64,000 nucleotides of DNA from Meloidogyne chitwoodi (Eukaryota > Nematoda > Chromadorea > Rhabditida > Meloidogynidae): NCBI GenBank assembly GCA_015183035.1, contig JACZZP010000016.1, positions 1,364,001-1,428,000 of the forward strand, written 5' to 3'. This document shows, piece by piece, positions 38,994-51,394 of this stretch. Position numbers and translations under genes: made by a program. Within the stretch, counting starts at the first letter, position 1, and each line of letters starts with the position of its first letter. The notes beneath the pieces were generated by a model that was given only the letters and a program-made list of their open reading frames with translations, had not been told where the DNA came from and made no database searches.

Positions 38994-39528
38994 TAAATAA
39001 TATTTTAATTATTTTTAAATAAATTTTTTCTTCTTTTTTTTTTAATTCATTTTGGTCATTTAAGACAATTATTTTAATTTTTCTCAGTCATTTGTCCAAC
39101 CAATATATTTATATATTTTCTAATAAAAAAAAGAAATGTTAAAATCAAAGGACATAAAATATTTTCTTTTTATAAAATCTATTTTTGTTCGCGCAAAATG
39201 ACCACAAAAATATTTTATTTTTAAATACTCTTGAGAGAGAAATAAAAAAAGAAAAGAAAAGAGGTAAACTAGTAGTTAATATTTAATTCTTTTTTAAAAG
39301 AGAAAAGAATATTTTAAAATTTAGGATTTAAAAAGAGACTTTCTCTTTCTTTTGTTATTTATTTTTACAAAATAAATAAAATAATTAATTTATTTAATTT
39401 ATTATTATTATTTTAAATTTAAATTAATATAATTATTATTAAATTATTTAAATAAATATTTTAATTAATTAAAAATAATTATTATTTTTAATTAATTAAT
39501 TATTTATTTTTAGTGGAGAGAGAGGAAA
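38994..39528. other. Intergenic spacer
   Basis: AT-rich DNA between two plus-strand genes. Nothing recognised. It presumably contains the methyltransferase 3' UTR and the astacin promoter. Confidence 0.5.
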
Positions 39529-42500
39529 ATGTCTTTATTTTTATTATTTATTTATTTTTTTAAAAATTTTATTCAACGGGTTTTTATTAATTTAAATAAA
39601 TTTATTATTATTTTAATTATTTTTTCTTCAATTTTACAACAAATTTTAACAGAATCAATGTCAGAATTAAGGCTTTATAATATTGAAAGGAAAGAATATG
39701 ACAGTTAATTAATTAAATAATTAATTAATTAATTTAAAATAATTTTTAAAGGTTTTGCTGAAAATTATTTATTACCTGAAGACTTTGAATTAGCTTTTAG
39801 AACACCAAGTTTATTTATTTTATTTATTTTTATTTAAATTTGTGGTATTAATGGTTATAACCTTTAATTTAAAAATATATTTTAATTAAGTAATCAAATA
39901 AAAATTTTTATTAATAAATTCTTTGAGATGAAATAAAAGAATTAAAATTTAATTAAAAAAAACATTTTTACAATTATAAATAAATAAATATTTTTATAGT
40001 TAAAAGACCAAATGCTAATGAATTAAATGATATTTTAAATAATGAACTTTTTGAAGGTAAATAAATTAATTTAAAATAAAAATAAATAAATAAAATTTTA
40101 AAAAAAGGAGATATTTTGGGTATAAATCCAAATAATGGTGAAATAATAATTAATAATAATAATAATAATGAAGAAATATTTGATCAACAAAATGAAGAAG
40201 AAGAATATTCTTTATTTAAAAAACCTGTTAGAATTATTTAAAAATTAAATTAATTAATTAATTAATTTTTATTTAAACAAAACAGTATTATAGTGCTTTA
40301 AATACACAAACTTATTCTGACAAACTTTGGGCAAATGGTAAAGTTCCTTATTTATTAGAACAGGGAATGAATCCAAAGTAAGAGAAAATATTTAATTTAA
40401 TTAATATTTGAGTATTTATTTTATAAAATTAATAAATTATTTTGACTTTAAAAATATTTTAAATAAATTTAATAAAAATATATAAAATTACTTTAATTAT
40501 TTTTAAAAAAATAAATAAAAAAGGGAAATTATTTATATAAAAAAATTAATTTATTTATTAAGAAATATATAATATTTTAATTTTCTAATAAAAAATACTT
40601 AATTTTATTTAATTAATTATTTTATTAAAATAATATATTAGTCAAAGAGCTTCAATTGCTAGTGCCTTTGATGAATATAAAGGAAAAACTTGTATTAGAT
40701 TTGTACCAAAACAAGAAAATGATCAAGATTTTATTTATATAAAAAGAAATAATGCTTTTGGGTATATTTAAATAAAATTAATTTTTAATAATTATTAGAT
40801 GTTCTTCTTATGTTGGACGTGCAGGTGGTAACCAAACAGTTTCATTAGAAGTTGATAAATGTTTTTCAAAAGGAATAATTGCTCATGAAGTTAATTTTTT
40901 TAATTTATTTATTTTAAAAATTAGAAAACCAAATTCCCTTTTATCTTTCAATAAAAATATTTTTAATTTAGTTAATGCATGCCCTTGGCTTTTTTCATGA
41001 ACATTCACGTACTGATCGTGATGATTTTGTTGAAATTGAAGAAGAAAATATTCGGCCAGGAATGATGCGTAATTTTGAAAAATATCCTCGAAAAATAATA
41101 GATCCATTGAATATGCCATATGATTATGATTCTGTTATGCATTATCATAAATTGGCATTTTCTCGTAATGGAAGACCAACAATTGTACCGGTAAATTAAA
41201 TTATTTAAATAAATAAATTATTTTTAAGAAAAAAAGAGATGCTGAAATTGGACAAAGGTTAATTTTAAAATATTAATTTATTTTAATATTTATTAAAGAT
41301 ATAAATTGAGTGAAATTGATGCACAAAAGGTTAATTTTTTTTTTTTCAAATAAAATTTATTTTTTAATTAAAAATAAATAAAAATTATTAAATTTTTTTG
41401 TTTATGGTCAACAAACTTTATAAATGTTCTGATATTACTGAAATTAAAACAACAAAAATAACAACAGAGGAGACAACAACTACTAAAATAGTAGAAGAAA
41501 CAACAACTACAAAAGAAGAAGAAGAGGAACAACAATCAACAGATGAAAATGGTAATTAATCAAATATTGAAAATAATTATTATTAATAAATTTAATATTT
41601 AAAAAATTAATGTACCTCAACTTCTAAAAAGATAATTACCAAAAAATTTAAATTTATAGAAAAGGGGGAATAAAATTAAAGAGAATATTTTTTTATTTAA
41701 AATTAATTATTTTATTTTTTTAGAAGAAATAATTTCAGAAAGTTATTTAACCTCTACAGCAACAATAACTTCTTCTTCAATTTATGAAGAAACAACAACA
41801 ATTATTGATGAAAATAAAGAAAGAATTGAAGAAGAAGAAACAACAACAACAATTGGGAGAGAAACTGAAGAATTAATTAGTACAACAGATAATAATAATA
41901 TAAAAAAACAAAAAATTAGAACAAAAGCAAGAGAAAGACAAAGAGGATCTTCTAAAGAAGAATTACCTAGTGGTATATCTAGAAAATTTATTACTCTTTC
42001 AATTTGGTCAACACATGGGAAAACTGATGGAGACAAAAAATGTAAGAGAAGATTTAATTTTTTAATTTTTTTTTAAATTTGGGGAATAAAGTCAGCAATT
42101 TTTAACTGCAATTTTACCTTAATAGAAATTTGCAGAGATAGGTAACTGTCAATTTTTAATAGTTTGTTCCAAAGTGCTTCTAATTAATTATTTTGCCGAA
42201 GTACAGTCCATTTATGAATTTTTAGATAAAAAAAGTTGCGGACAAAAATTGCGGACTCCAAAAAAAATAAACTCTTTTTGAATTAGCTTTTGATCAAATT
42301 TTCAGCTTTTGGAAGGAAAAACAAAGGAATGACTAAAATAGAAGGAGAAGATAATGAATGTATTGATTTAAATGCTCATTGTGAAATGTGGGAAAAATTG
42401 GGTCATTGTATACATTCAGAAAAATATATGAATCATTATTGCCGAAAAGCCTGTGGATTTTGTGATAGAGAAGAACGCTCAGAAATTGGTAAATATTAAT

Positions 42501-42661
42501 TAATTTTTGTTCAAAAATCTAAATTTAATATTTTAGAAAATCCGAAAATTAAATGTACTGACAGAAATCATTTTTGTAGTTATTGGGCAAAAAATGGAGA
42601 ATGTGATGAAGGATCTAAATTTATGAAATTATTTTGTAAAAGATCTTGTGGATTTTGTTAA
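39529..42661 (+). CDS. Astacin metalloprotease with two C-terminal ShK domains (NAS family)
   Basis: A secreted zinc endopeptidase. Exons: 39529-39703, 39752-39808, 40000-40056, 40108-40226, 40286-40377, 40642-40761, 40799-40889, 40972-41190, 41229-41257, 41299-41339, 41407-41551, 41724-42041, 42306-42488 and 42538-42661. The N terminus is hydrophobic (signal peptide or anchor), then a prodomain. The catalytic domain has GCSSYVGR, the zinc site [13 protein letters not shown] followed by SRTDRD, and the Met-turn SVMHYH. A Thr/Glu-rich linker (41440-41900) leads to two six-cysteine ShK/SXC modules, [14 protein letters not shown] and [15 protein letters not shown], each ending CGFC. No EGF or CUB domain is present, which matches the nematode NAS subgroup containing nas-13 to nas-15. 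The intron between exons 10 and 11 ends in TG instead of AG. Intron 42042-42305 has two copies of a gcggac motif that also occurs in the Merlin-like relic. Confidence 0.9.
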
Positions 42662-43127
42662 AATTAATTTTAAAAAAGATAAATAAAATTTGTTTAAAAT
42701 TATTGTTATATTATTACATATTATCAAAAATATTTTTAGATTTTATTTTTTAATTAGAATAACATTCTAATTGCAATTCCTTTTTTTATTGTAAGTAAAA
42801 ATATTAATTAAAATGTAATAAAGACTTTCTTTTTAAAAATTTATATTAAAAAAAAAAGTTTTAAAAAAATGTCCAAAATATTTTAAATTTAATTAAAATA
42901 TTAAATATTCAAAGATCATTTGGATTTTGTTAAAATTAATAAAATATTACAAAAATTGGGGAGTTTGATTTAAAAAAATATTTGGCCAATATATGAGTAA
43001 AAAATATACAAAATTTAAAAAAAATTATTAAAATTGTTTGGCACTTTTATTGTGAGAGAACAAAGAAATTAAATTATTGTCAATATAAAGTAGTGCCTTC
43101 CAATACATAAATTCCATTTAAAAATAA
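42662..43127. other. Intergenic spacer between convergent genes
   Basis: 3' regions of the astacin and the pocket-protein gene. AT-rich with no gene seen. Confidence 0.5.
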
Positions 43128-46100
43128 TTATTGGTAGCTATAAGAGTATGAAGATGTTTGTCCCCTCATAGATGAGATAGAATGTCCTCCTCTATTAATC
43201 ATTGCATTAATATTTCTTAAATCCTAAAAATTAAAAAAAAATTATACGTGAAAAAAGGAAATTGTTTGATACTTTTGAAGGAGATTTGAAAAAATCATAT
43301 CTCCTTGTGGAACGATGTCTAGCAATTGTTTGAGAATATTGAGATAATGGAATTACATTAATTCTATCACTAATAATTTTTCTTGGTGAAAGAGGATTTA
43401 TTAAAGTTTTTGGCATTGGAGTTAATGGAACCAAATTCTAAAAATAAAATTAATTTAAAAAAATATATTTTTTTGTAATATTTTACCTCCTTGCTTTCTG
43501 GTCCAGATGGATATAATTTTTTGACAAATTCTTCAACATGTGATACAAATATTTTATTGTAAAAGCTACAAAAAAATATTTTAATTACAAAGGTATTGCA
43601 TGAGAATTAAACTTTTATATTCGTTACCAAAAAAAAGAAAATAATTAAAAAAAACCTAATTAAATCATCACGTTCTATTTGTTCAACAACAAAATCACCA
43701 ACACTTTTTCCATTAGAATCATTTCCCATAAAAACATTTCTAAAAATATTACTTGAAGCTTGTGGTTGATGACGGTAATGAAATCTTAAAAATAAAATAA
43801 TATTAAAAAGATTATAAAAATAATATTATTATTTTATACATAATATCCTGAAAAGTTGTTTTAAGAGAGCATACTTTTGTAATAATATATACACAACACA
43901 TTAATATTTGATCTAAATGTCTGTCCTTTAATAACAAAATATTTGTACGAAAAACATGCTATAATAATAATAAAAAATATTTTAATAAATTAATCTTTAA
44001 AAATAAAATAGATTCTTACCTCAAAAAGTGTCCATATTTTCCTACGTGTAGTATCATCAACAATCCTTAAACGTTCAAATAAATCAGTTAAACGAATTGA
44101 AGCCAAATGATAAACCTAAAAAAATAAAACTTTAATTTTAAATAAATTTATTATAAAAAAAACCTTCTTAAAAAAATTGACAATTTGTGGAGTTAAATCA
44201 GATTTATTTCGTTGTACACTGCCAATAAATTTTGAAAGAATTTGAGAGCTTGGAACAGTTGAACTTTCACCAAATTGATCAAGAGTACGACTATTTTGCA
44301 AAGCTATCCAAATTGGTGAATCTGATGACCAAGCAAGTTCTTCTAATACACATTCTTCTATCTTTATAATAAATAAATTTTATTATTATTATTTAAAATT
44401 AATTTAAAAAAATAACAAAACCTTATTCAAATGTTTAACCATTTCTCTACTAAGAGAAGTATCAGCTCTAACAACTAATTCAAAAATTCGATAAAATTCA
44501 AGAGGAACCACAATATCACTAAATAACTCTGTTACCCATTTGAATGTTCGTAAATCTTCATTAACCCAAAGAATTAAATCAATTGCACAAATAAATATTG
44601 AAACAAGAAATTCGGAACTTTGTAATATTGCCTAAAAATAGAGAAAAAAAGATTTAAAAAATATATATATATTACCATTAAATCAACATTCATTTCCAAA
44701 CCCATAGCTAAAGCTCTTTCCTGATCATAAATTAAAATCTTTTGAAGAAGACAATAAAAAAGAGTTTCAATCTGAAAATTATTTTAAAAAATAAATTTAA
44801 TTTAAATTAAAAAAACATCAGATATATATTTTTCCATTTTAATTTGAGATAAAGTTTCAGAATTGTCAGAACCTTCCTTCTCTTCCTCCTTAATTTTTGA
44901 GGTAAATTTTTGGCCAAATGAATTAACTAAATTAAAGAAAATTAGTGACCGGCGTAAAAGTGTCTGTCCGGATTATTTGTTTCTTATCAAATTGTGCAGT
45001 GTAGCACAGTCTATGGCTTTGTGTCTAACATTAATCCGGAAAAATCCGGAAAATTTGCTGTGAGAGAATTTACTACGGCAGACGCGAAGTGCGGTAAAAT
45101 AAACAGTTCTCTGTGTAAATGCTCTCACTGCAAATTTTCCGGATTATTGTTAGACACAAAGCGAGAAACTGTGCTAGATTGCATAATTTGATAAGAAACA
45201 AATAATCCGGACAGACACTTTTGCGCCGGTCACTAAAGAAAATTAATTTAAGAGAAATTAAAATAAAAAAAAACAATTAAATTACTGTTAAGTTTAGGTA
45301 TAAAGTTATAAATAAATAAACATAAAATTAATACAAACCTTGTTCAGCAATATATTCTCGCGGATTTCCTTCACAGTCAACAAAATCAAAATTAAAAGTT
45401 TTTCCTTCAGCTTTAAACAAAGTTAGTAATTGTTCCATTCTCTCAGATTGTTTCATATCAGAATGAAATGAACTATTTTGGCAAACAGTCTAAAATAATT
45501 AATATTAAAATAAATTAATCTTAAATAAATAAAATATTTACATCAGGAGTAATCATATAAGATTTTCCTTCAGTAGGAGGTTGAATTTTTTTTTGACCAG
45601 ACAATTTGGCTAAACAATTTTGTGAACTAAATTTAATCAAAAAATCAGTATCAACTAATTGGTCATTGCCTCCAAACAATACAGAAATTGCTTTATCTAA
45701 AAATATAAAAAAATTTTACAATAATTTAAATTGTATATTTTATTAAAAAAGAAAAATGCTGTTTTGAGTAAAAAATGACGGACAAAAAGAAATATAAGAA
45801 TTTACAAAATTCTTATTTATAAAAAAGTTCAAAAAATATACCTTCAAATTTATCTGAGAAAACAATATCGCTATCATTTAATAATGGTCTCAAAAAAATT
45901 CTCTCATCAATTTCAGCGCGTGCTAACATTTTTCGTTCATAAAGATGTTCAACAGATTTCCTATAATTATTACATTTAATTAAATAAGAAAAAAATTTAT
46001 TTACTTTATTGGAGTAAAATTATTAAATTTATCTTCAACAATATCAAAAGGAATCCAATTTTCAATAACAAGTTTCAATAACTTAGGATCGAGCCAATGA

Positions 46101-46980
46101 ATGCTTAAATGCTTTGCATCAAGAGAAGCTCCTTCAAACAATTCACAAAGACTTTCAAGAGAAGTTTTTCCACTATTAGTATGAGAACAAACTAAATATA
46201 ATTTTTTAATAAAAATTTAATTTAAAAGAAAATACCAAAATCAGCATTTAAATGATTTTTTAATCGTGAAATGGAAATTGCCTGGTAAATATAATCTACA
46301 ACACAAAGCAATAAATTAAAAGAATTCATCAAATCTTCATTATTAGTGGGTAATTGTTCTAAAGAATAAATTTAAAAAATAAAATTTTTAAAAGAAATAA
46401 CTTCTCATAGCAATAAAGAAAAGCCAAATAAATTCAAATAATTCTGCACTCGTTAAATGCTTAGTAGAAGATTTTTGGGGTGTAAAAACACAACGAAAAA
46501 TTGGCAAAAGTTTTTTAAAAATTACAGAAGAAACTGCCAAATTTGACTGAACTCGATTTGTAAAGTCAATCAAACGACGTGAAGCTAGAATCATGTCAGT
46601 CCATTTATTTAATTTGTCAAAAAAATCGAGAACGCTGACTTGAGATAATTCAATGAGTTTTAATAAAGAATAATGACAAATTAATTCTTGATGTCCAACT
46701 GGAGTTGATTTCCAAACAGAAGTAAAAAACGCACAACTCATCCAAACAGAAGGATTCCCCTAAATATTTTTTGATTAAAAATATAAAATTAAAAAAAAAC
46801 CTCAAGAATAATTTGTTGACCAATTGTATCATATTGTTTCCAAGCTTTTTCAATTATTTCTCCATTTATTGTTGGATCCAATTTTGTAAATAATTCAAGA
46901 AATTCTCTAGTTGGTTGATCAGCTATTTCAAGAAGAGGCGCTTGAGAATCAGAAGCAGTATCAATAAATTCATCTTCCAT
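43128..46980 (-). CDS. lin-35: Retinoblastoma-family pocket protein
   Basis: Seventeen exons: 46801-46980, 46402-46759, 46236-46358, 46005-46191, 45842-45960, 45542-45696, 45339-45489, 44817-44926, 44676-44771, 44422-44631, 44164-44361, 44020-44115, 43840-43958, 43656-43784, 43487-43565, 43273-43437 and 43128-43223. They total 2,571 nt, or 856 residues, the size of RB/p107. The N-terminal RB domain includes ELFEFIWLFFIAMR and a partner helix with VVDYIYQAISI. The segment IDERIFLRPLL precedes pocket A, of which FLVSIFICAIDLIL is the conserved core. Pocket B has NFFKKVYHLASIRLTDLFER, then RHLDQILMCCVYIITK and a YRHQPQA motif, all typical. Such proteins repress E2F targets and cell-cycle entry. 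The C. elegans member is LIN-35; the symbol is by family because nematodes usually have one. A hAT MITE sits in intron 7. It lies downstream of the GBF1 fragment on the same strand. Confidence 0.92.
44943..45235. mobile_element. Palindromic hAT MITE (TARTGACCGGCG family), copy 1
   Basis: A 293-bp element that is nearly one inverted repeat: TAGTGACCGGCG at the left and CGCCGGTCACTA at the right, with arms of over 100 bp. It is flanked by the exact 8-bp duplication AAGAAAAT (44935-44942 and 45236-45243). It lies in an intron of the pocket-protein gene. A second copy is at 62081-62370. Frames called on both strands are artefacts of the inverted repeat. Confidence 0.92.
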
Positions 46981-47157
46981 TTTGAATTGTTAAAGAATTG
47001 TTTTAAACTAAAGAAACTTAAAAATAAAAAAACAGTCACTGATTGCAAAGATAAAAAATACTAGTCACAAACTTAGTATTACAAACAAATACAAATAAAA
47101 TATATTTTATTTGTCAGACTAAATTAAATAATTTATGATGAATCTTAAAAAAAAGGA
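46981..47157. promoter_or_regulatory. Upstream region of the pocket-protein gene
   Basis: Only about 180 bp separate the start codon of the pocket-protein gene from the left arm of the palindrome. The native promoter or intercistronic region is therefore either very short or interrupted by the inverted duplication. No core promoter motif was recognised. Confidence 0.35.
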
Positions 47158-47815
47158 AAAATTCTTTTTCTTTGGCATGGAAAGCATTCGTCCATGCAGT
47201 TTTCTCTTCGTTCGTTCGCAATTCGCATCCATTATGGCCCTTCGTTATTTTGATGCTGTTTTCCTTTCAGCTTTTGAAGAACATCTGCATTTCGCAGTTC
47301 CTCTTTCCAGTTTTATCCTTAGTCGAATTGGAACAACTTAATAAAAATATTTAAATTTAGTTAACCGAAAATATTCATTGCAATGTCGATTATGTGATCG
47401 CGAACGCACCAATCGCGTTTCGGTCATTTTTCCGCAAACTATCAAATCAAAGACAAATTTCACTCCAGCAGGATCTCCAGAACACAGAGTAAAACACTCA
47501 AATTTTGCATGACCATCGAAATTTGTCTTTGATTTGATAGTTTGCGGAAAAATGACCGAAACGCGATTGGTGCGTTCGCGATCACATAATCGACATTGCA
47601 ATGAATATTTTCGGTTAACTAAATTTAAATATTTTTATTAAGTTGTTCCAATTCGACTAAGGATAAAACTGGAAAGAGGAACTGCGAAATGCAGATGTTT
47701 TTCAAAAGCTGAAAGGAAAGCAGTATCAAAATAACGAAGGGCCATCATAGATGCGAATTGCGAACGAACGAAGAGAAGAATACTTTTCATGCCAAAGAAA
47801 AAGAAACTGGAAATA
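47158..47815. repeat. 0.66-kb palindrome containing the last GBF1 exon
   Basis: Two inverted arms of about 300 bp (47158-47461 and 47518-47815) surround a 56-bp spacer. The right arm is most of the last coding exon of the GBF1 fragment plus its 3' flank. The left arm is a reversed copy with scattered substitutions and one small indel near 47187-47205. The left arm keeps an open frame on the plus strand (47172-47341) that mirrors the exon, but it has no supporting exons. No transposon ends or target duplication were seen, so it looks like an inverted duplication of host DNA. Confidence 0.93.
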
Positions 47816-50148
47816 TCAGGGATGGCGTCACTGTGGTATATCTTAAAAATAAATAAATATTTTTATTCAGTTAAAATTTACAAAATCACAGATATTACTA
47901 ATTTCTTCTTTTAATCCCGCATATTGGCCTTGAAAAACACCAAAATTTTCACAAACGAGTATACCTTAATATTAAAATTTTGAAAACTTTATTTTAAAAT
48001 TTCAAACAATTTTTTAATGATTCCTGTATAACTTCTGTAAGTAAATCACTACAAGAATTTTCTTCCAAAAATTTTTTCATTAATGTGAAGAGGTGAGAAA
48101 ATAAGTCAGCAAAAGTGTTCAAACTGTTAAATTTTATTAAATTTATATTTCTTTTTAAAATTATTAAAAATGATATAATTAAATTAAAAACCTTGTAATT
48201 TGTGTAAGATTGCCAAGAAGAACTTTACAAGTAAGTTGAATTGCTCTAATTCTTGCCTCTTCCATTCCAATTGGATCCATAGGGGAAATTGGTGGACTGT
48301 TAAATATTTTTATTTAATTAAATTAAAATATTACCCAGTAAGTAATCTGCTCAATAAAGGAAAAAGAACTTCAGCAAAACAATCCTCCCAATCAGTTGGA
48401 AGCATTAACTCACCCAAAGTTGGTACACGGAATGCAGTCAAAAATAAGAAAAAAAATAATTTTAATTAATGTTAAAAAATGGAAATGGAAAAGAGAAAAA
48501 AAAAAGAAGGATCCGACTAAATATTATTGTAAATATATTACCCCCAAAGCTTCCAATGCTTGTTTTCGAATTAATCGACGGCAATCACAAGCCATTCTAG
48601 CGATTGCTTGCATTAATGGCCTCCAATATTTTGACCATAATTCTGTTGCTGATTTTGTTTCAACATTACAAGCAATTCGAAGTAATGTAAAAATTGCCCT
48701 TTCAGTTAATTGTTCGTTTTGAGTAAAATCATCGCTAAGTAACCATTGTAGGTAATGAAAAGTTAGAGGCCAGACTTGCGCTAAACGATCATGGTTTTCT
48801 AGAAGAATTTTAACCTAAATAAAAAAATCGAATTTTTTCTTACTCTAGATAAAGCTCGAATATCTAATTCATTGGATAAGAATTAGAACAATTTTTTAAA
48901 TAAAGCTTTATTCAAAATTTCATAATTAAAATTAGTAAGAAAAAACCTTACCATTAATTCTAATAAAAAAATCAAATCTTCCTCATCTTCCAAAGTTATT
49001 TTTTGTTTTTCTGGTAAAAGAGCTTTTGCAGCAAAAGATAAGTCAACAACAGAATCATCATCTATTAAAATTATAGTAATACTTCATAAACAATAAATGA
49101 CAACAAAAATTATTATTTGTAAAAAAAATCCAAAATTGCCAAAGTTAAGTCAAAAATGTAAAACTTGTGCCAGTGCCCAAAATCCAACAAAATATTTTAA
49201 AAACATCTAAACCTTGACTCTGACTTCTTTGACTTTCATATTTCTGTTGGCTGTTGCATTGATCAGTATTTGAGGCAATTAGCTGAGTTTTTTGATGAAT
49301 TGGAGCTATAGCAAAAGAGCAATGTATGATATTATTGACAAGTTCAGTAAATGCTGAAGTAGTTAAATAACGACTGTCTGTTATTAGTTGCTCTGGATGA
49401 CATTCAGCAATTAAAGATATAGCTGCCTATAAAAATAAATTTGGGAGTTGGTTTCTTAGATATAATAAAACATTAAACAAACTTTGCAAAGTTCTTGCTC
49501 ATTTTCAGATGTTTGACATTTATTTGCATCTGTTTCACTTGAAATAGAAGAAACACTAAGGCCTAACCAACTAAATAATCCACTTTCTTCTTTTTTTGGT
49601 AAAATTGGTGGACGTTTAAACTTTTCCTTAATCGAAATAATTCCTCTTGAATCAACAAAATCTTCTAATTGTAATAATTTTAAAGGAAGTAAATTAGCAC
49701 GAATAAATATAAAAGACAATCTAAGACATTCTTCCAACCCTAAAAAGCAAAAAAAAAGAAAATAGATAAAATTTAATTGCTAATTAGAAATTTTAATTAA
49801 GTTTAGTATCTATTATGATTACAATAAATCACCACACAAACATATATCTTAATAAATAAAAATATAAGAAAACCTCTCTTAGATTGTCACCATAATTATG
49901 AACTAATTCAAACAAAGCTCTTGCAGCCATTTGAGCTTTTTTATTACTTGCAAAATTTATCGCCATACCTTCAGAAGTGTATTGATTATCAGAAAAAGCT
50001 ATAAAAATTTTGATTAAGGTATTTAAGAAATACATAAATTATTTAAAAAATACAGTTAAAATTAAGTGTAGAAATTGGTGCACTAGTTGCTCTAGGAGGT
50101 GGAGATAATGGACTTGCCACAGAAGTCATATTTGAAATTTTTACAGAC
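47638..50148 (-). CDS. C-terminal part of GBF1-type Arf guanine-nucleotide exchange factor (Sec7 half absent)
   Basis: Eleven exons: 50054-50148, 49874-49998, 49483-49739, 49213-49426, 48952-49061, 48542-48814, 48335-48408, 48192-48296, 48008-48123, 47882-47964 and 47638-47841. GBF1 proteins activate Arf1 at the Golgi. The region here matches the part after the Sec7 domain: ARALFELVHNYGDNLREG, LLPLKLLQLEDFVDSRGI, GLFSWLGL, WEDCFAEVLFPLLSRLL, DPIGMEEARIRAIQL and a LMKKFLE ... DLLTEVIQESLK helix pair, all HDS-type repeats of large ArfGEFs. The product is about 550 residues against about 1,800 in full-length proteins. The first exon is preceded by a consensus acceptor (ttttcag) and is open upstream of the ATG at 50127-50129, so it is an internal exon. 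Upstream there is only a MULE relic and then an opposite-strand gene. It is either a truncated gene or a 5' trans-spliced fragment. Exon 7 start uses gtgag as acceptor. Confidence 0.78.
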
Positions 50149-50237
50149 CTGAAAATTAAAAAAAAATAATGAACTTGAAAAGAAAAAAATATAAAATTTC
50201 CAACAAAAATAATAAAAAACGGAAAAGAACAATAACC

Positions 50238-51394
50238 CGGTGGGGTACTATTCAGTCCCGCCGTTTCAGTCCCGCCGATTCAGTCCCGCCGATTCAGTCC
50301 CGCCGTTTCAGTCCCGCCGATTCAGTCCCGCCGTTTCAGTCCCTTCCCGTTTCAGTCCCTGCCGTTTCAGTCCCGCCGTTTCAGTCCCCTGCAAAAGGGA
50401 GACGTTTCAGTCCCCAAAGTTTATTATATTTATAAATTTTTTCAATTTTTTTTTTCATTTTTTCTTGTTTTACCTTTTTAGAATGGAAAATAAGAATCCA
50501 AAAGAGGAGTGGCCAAATTTGAACACAATGGATTTTTTCCACTGAATCTCGAGGAATTGGAAATACCTCAAAATTACCAACTTTATATGAGGACAGAGGA
50601 ACAAGCAGAGCAATTTTTGTTGGGCGATAGTGGCATTTAATTTGAGAATGGTCGGCAACAACGGTTTATTTTTATTTTTGTAAAATTACTGCATCAAAAT
50701 TTTCAGTATTCTCATTTTTGGTCGAGAATCATAAAAATTGCTCAGCTGAAATGAGGGAGCTTTTTGCCGATGGAACCTTTTCCTTGGCACCCCCTCTTTT
50801 CAGTCAAATCTATATTGTACTTTCGAGGTTTTTTTTATTTATTTTATTTAAATTACAAAAGTAGGAGGCGGAATTGGGTCTTTCCCATCCTTTATTGCCT
50901 GCTCACGGACAAAAGTCAATCTACCTATGACGTATGTGGCACATAATTGTTGAAATTTGGCCCGATTTTGAGCCTCAATCAATTTCACTCGATTATGAGC
51001 TAGCTGCAATTAATTCAATAAGAATTGTTTTTCTTGCTGTTCAATGTCGAATGATCACTGCTGTTGCCTTTCTTCCTCTTCAAGTTTCCAATTTTTTGAT
51101 TTTTAAACTTTCTCGGTTTTATTTTTGTTATATTTGATTCACTTTTTTCCATTTTATAACAATATTTACGTGATAAAAAATGTTTAGATTTGAGTATTCT
51201 CTTTGAATTTTAGGGGTTTTTATTTAATTAAGTATAAAATATAAATATAATAAACTTTGGGGACTGAAACGTCTCCCTTTTGCAGGGGACTGAAACGGCA
51301 GGGACTGAAACGGGAAGGGACTGAAACGGCGGGACTGAATCGGCGGGACTGAATCGGCGGGACTGAATCGGCGGGACTGAAACGTCACGTTTCG
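50238..51394. mobile_element. MULE (Mutator-like) relic with TTTCAGTCCCGCCG-repeat ends
   Basis: A 1,157-bp element flanked by CAATAACC (50230-50237 and 51395-51402). Both ends are tandem tttcagtcccgccg units, inverted with respect to each other (50245-50420 and 51250-51385). The interior keeps pieces of a MULE transposase. It lies just upstream of the first retained GBF1 exon and just upstream of the Tuba-like gene on the other strand. Confidence 0.8.
50488..51040 (+). pseudogene. MULE transposase fragment, frameshifted
   Basis: ADGTFSLAPPLFSQIYIV is encoded at about 50768-50825, matching the conserved DGTF segment that opens the MULE transposase domain. Further on, in other frames, come LLTDKSQSTYDVCGT and then ISLDYELAAINSIRIVF, which match the later conserved block ending in DFE-x-AAI. 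Several frameshifts and stops separate them, so the gene is dead. Confidence 0.7.

Noticed and set aside
44863..45276. Pairs of frames on opposite strands in the pocket-protein intron
   Set aside because: They arise from the palindromic MITE and read through it symmetrically.
47338..47601. 87-residue minus-strand frame across the palindrome centre
   Set aside because: It spans both arms and the spacer, and its two halves are reverse complements. No splice or family support.
48409..48460. A second TG acceptor, in GBF1 exon 7 before TGCATTCCG
   Set aside because: A canonical AG acceptor (gtgag) lies about 35 bases downstream and keeps the frame, so no unusual splice site is needed.
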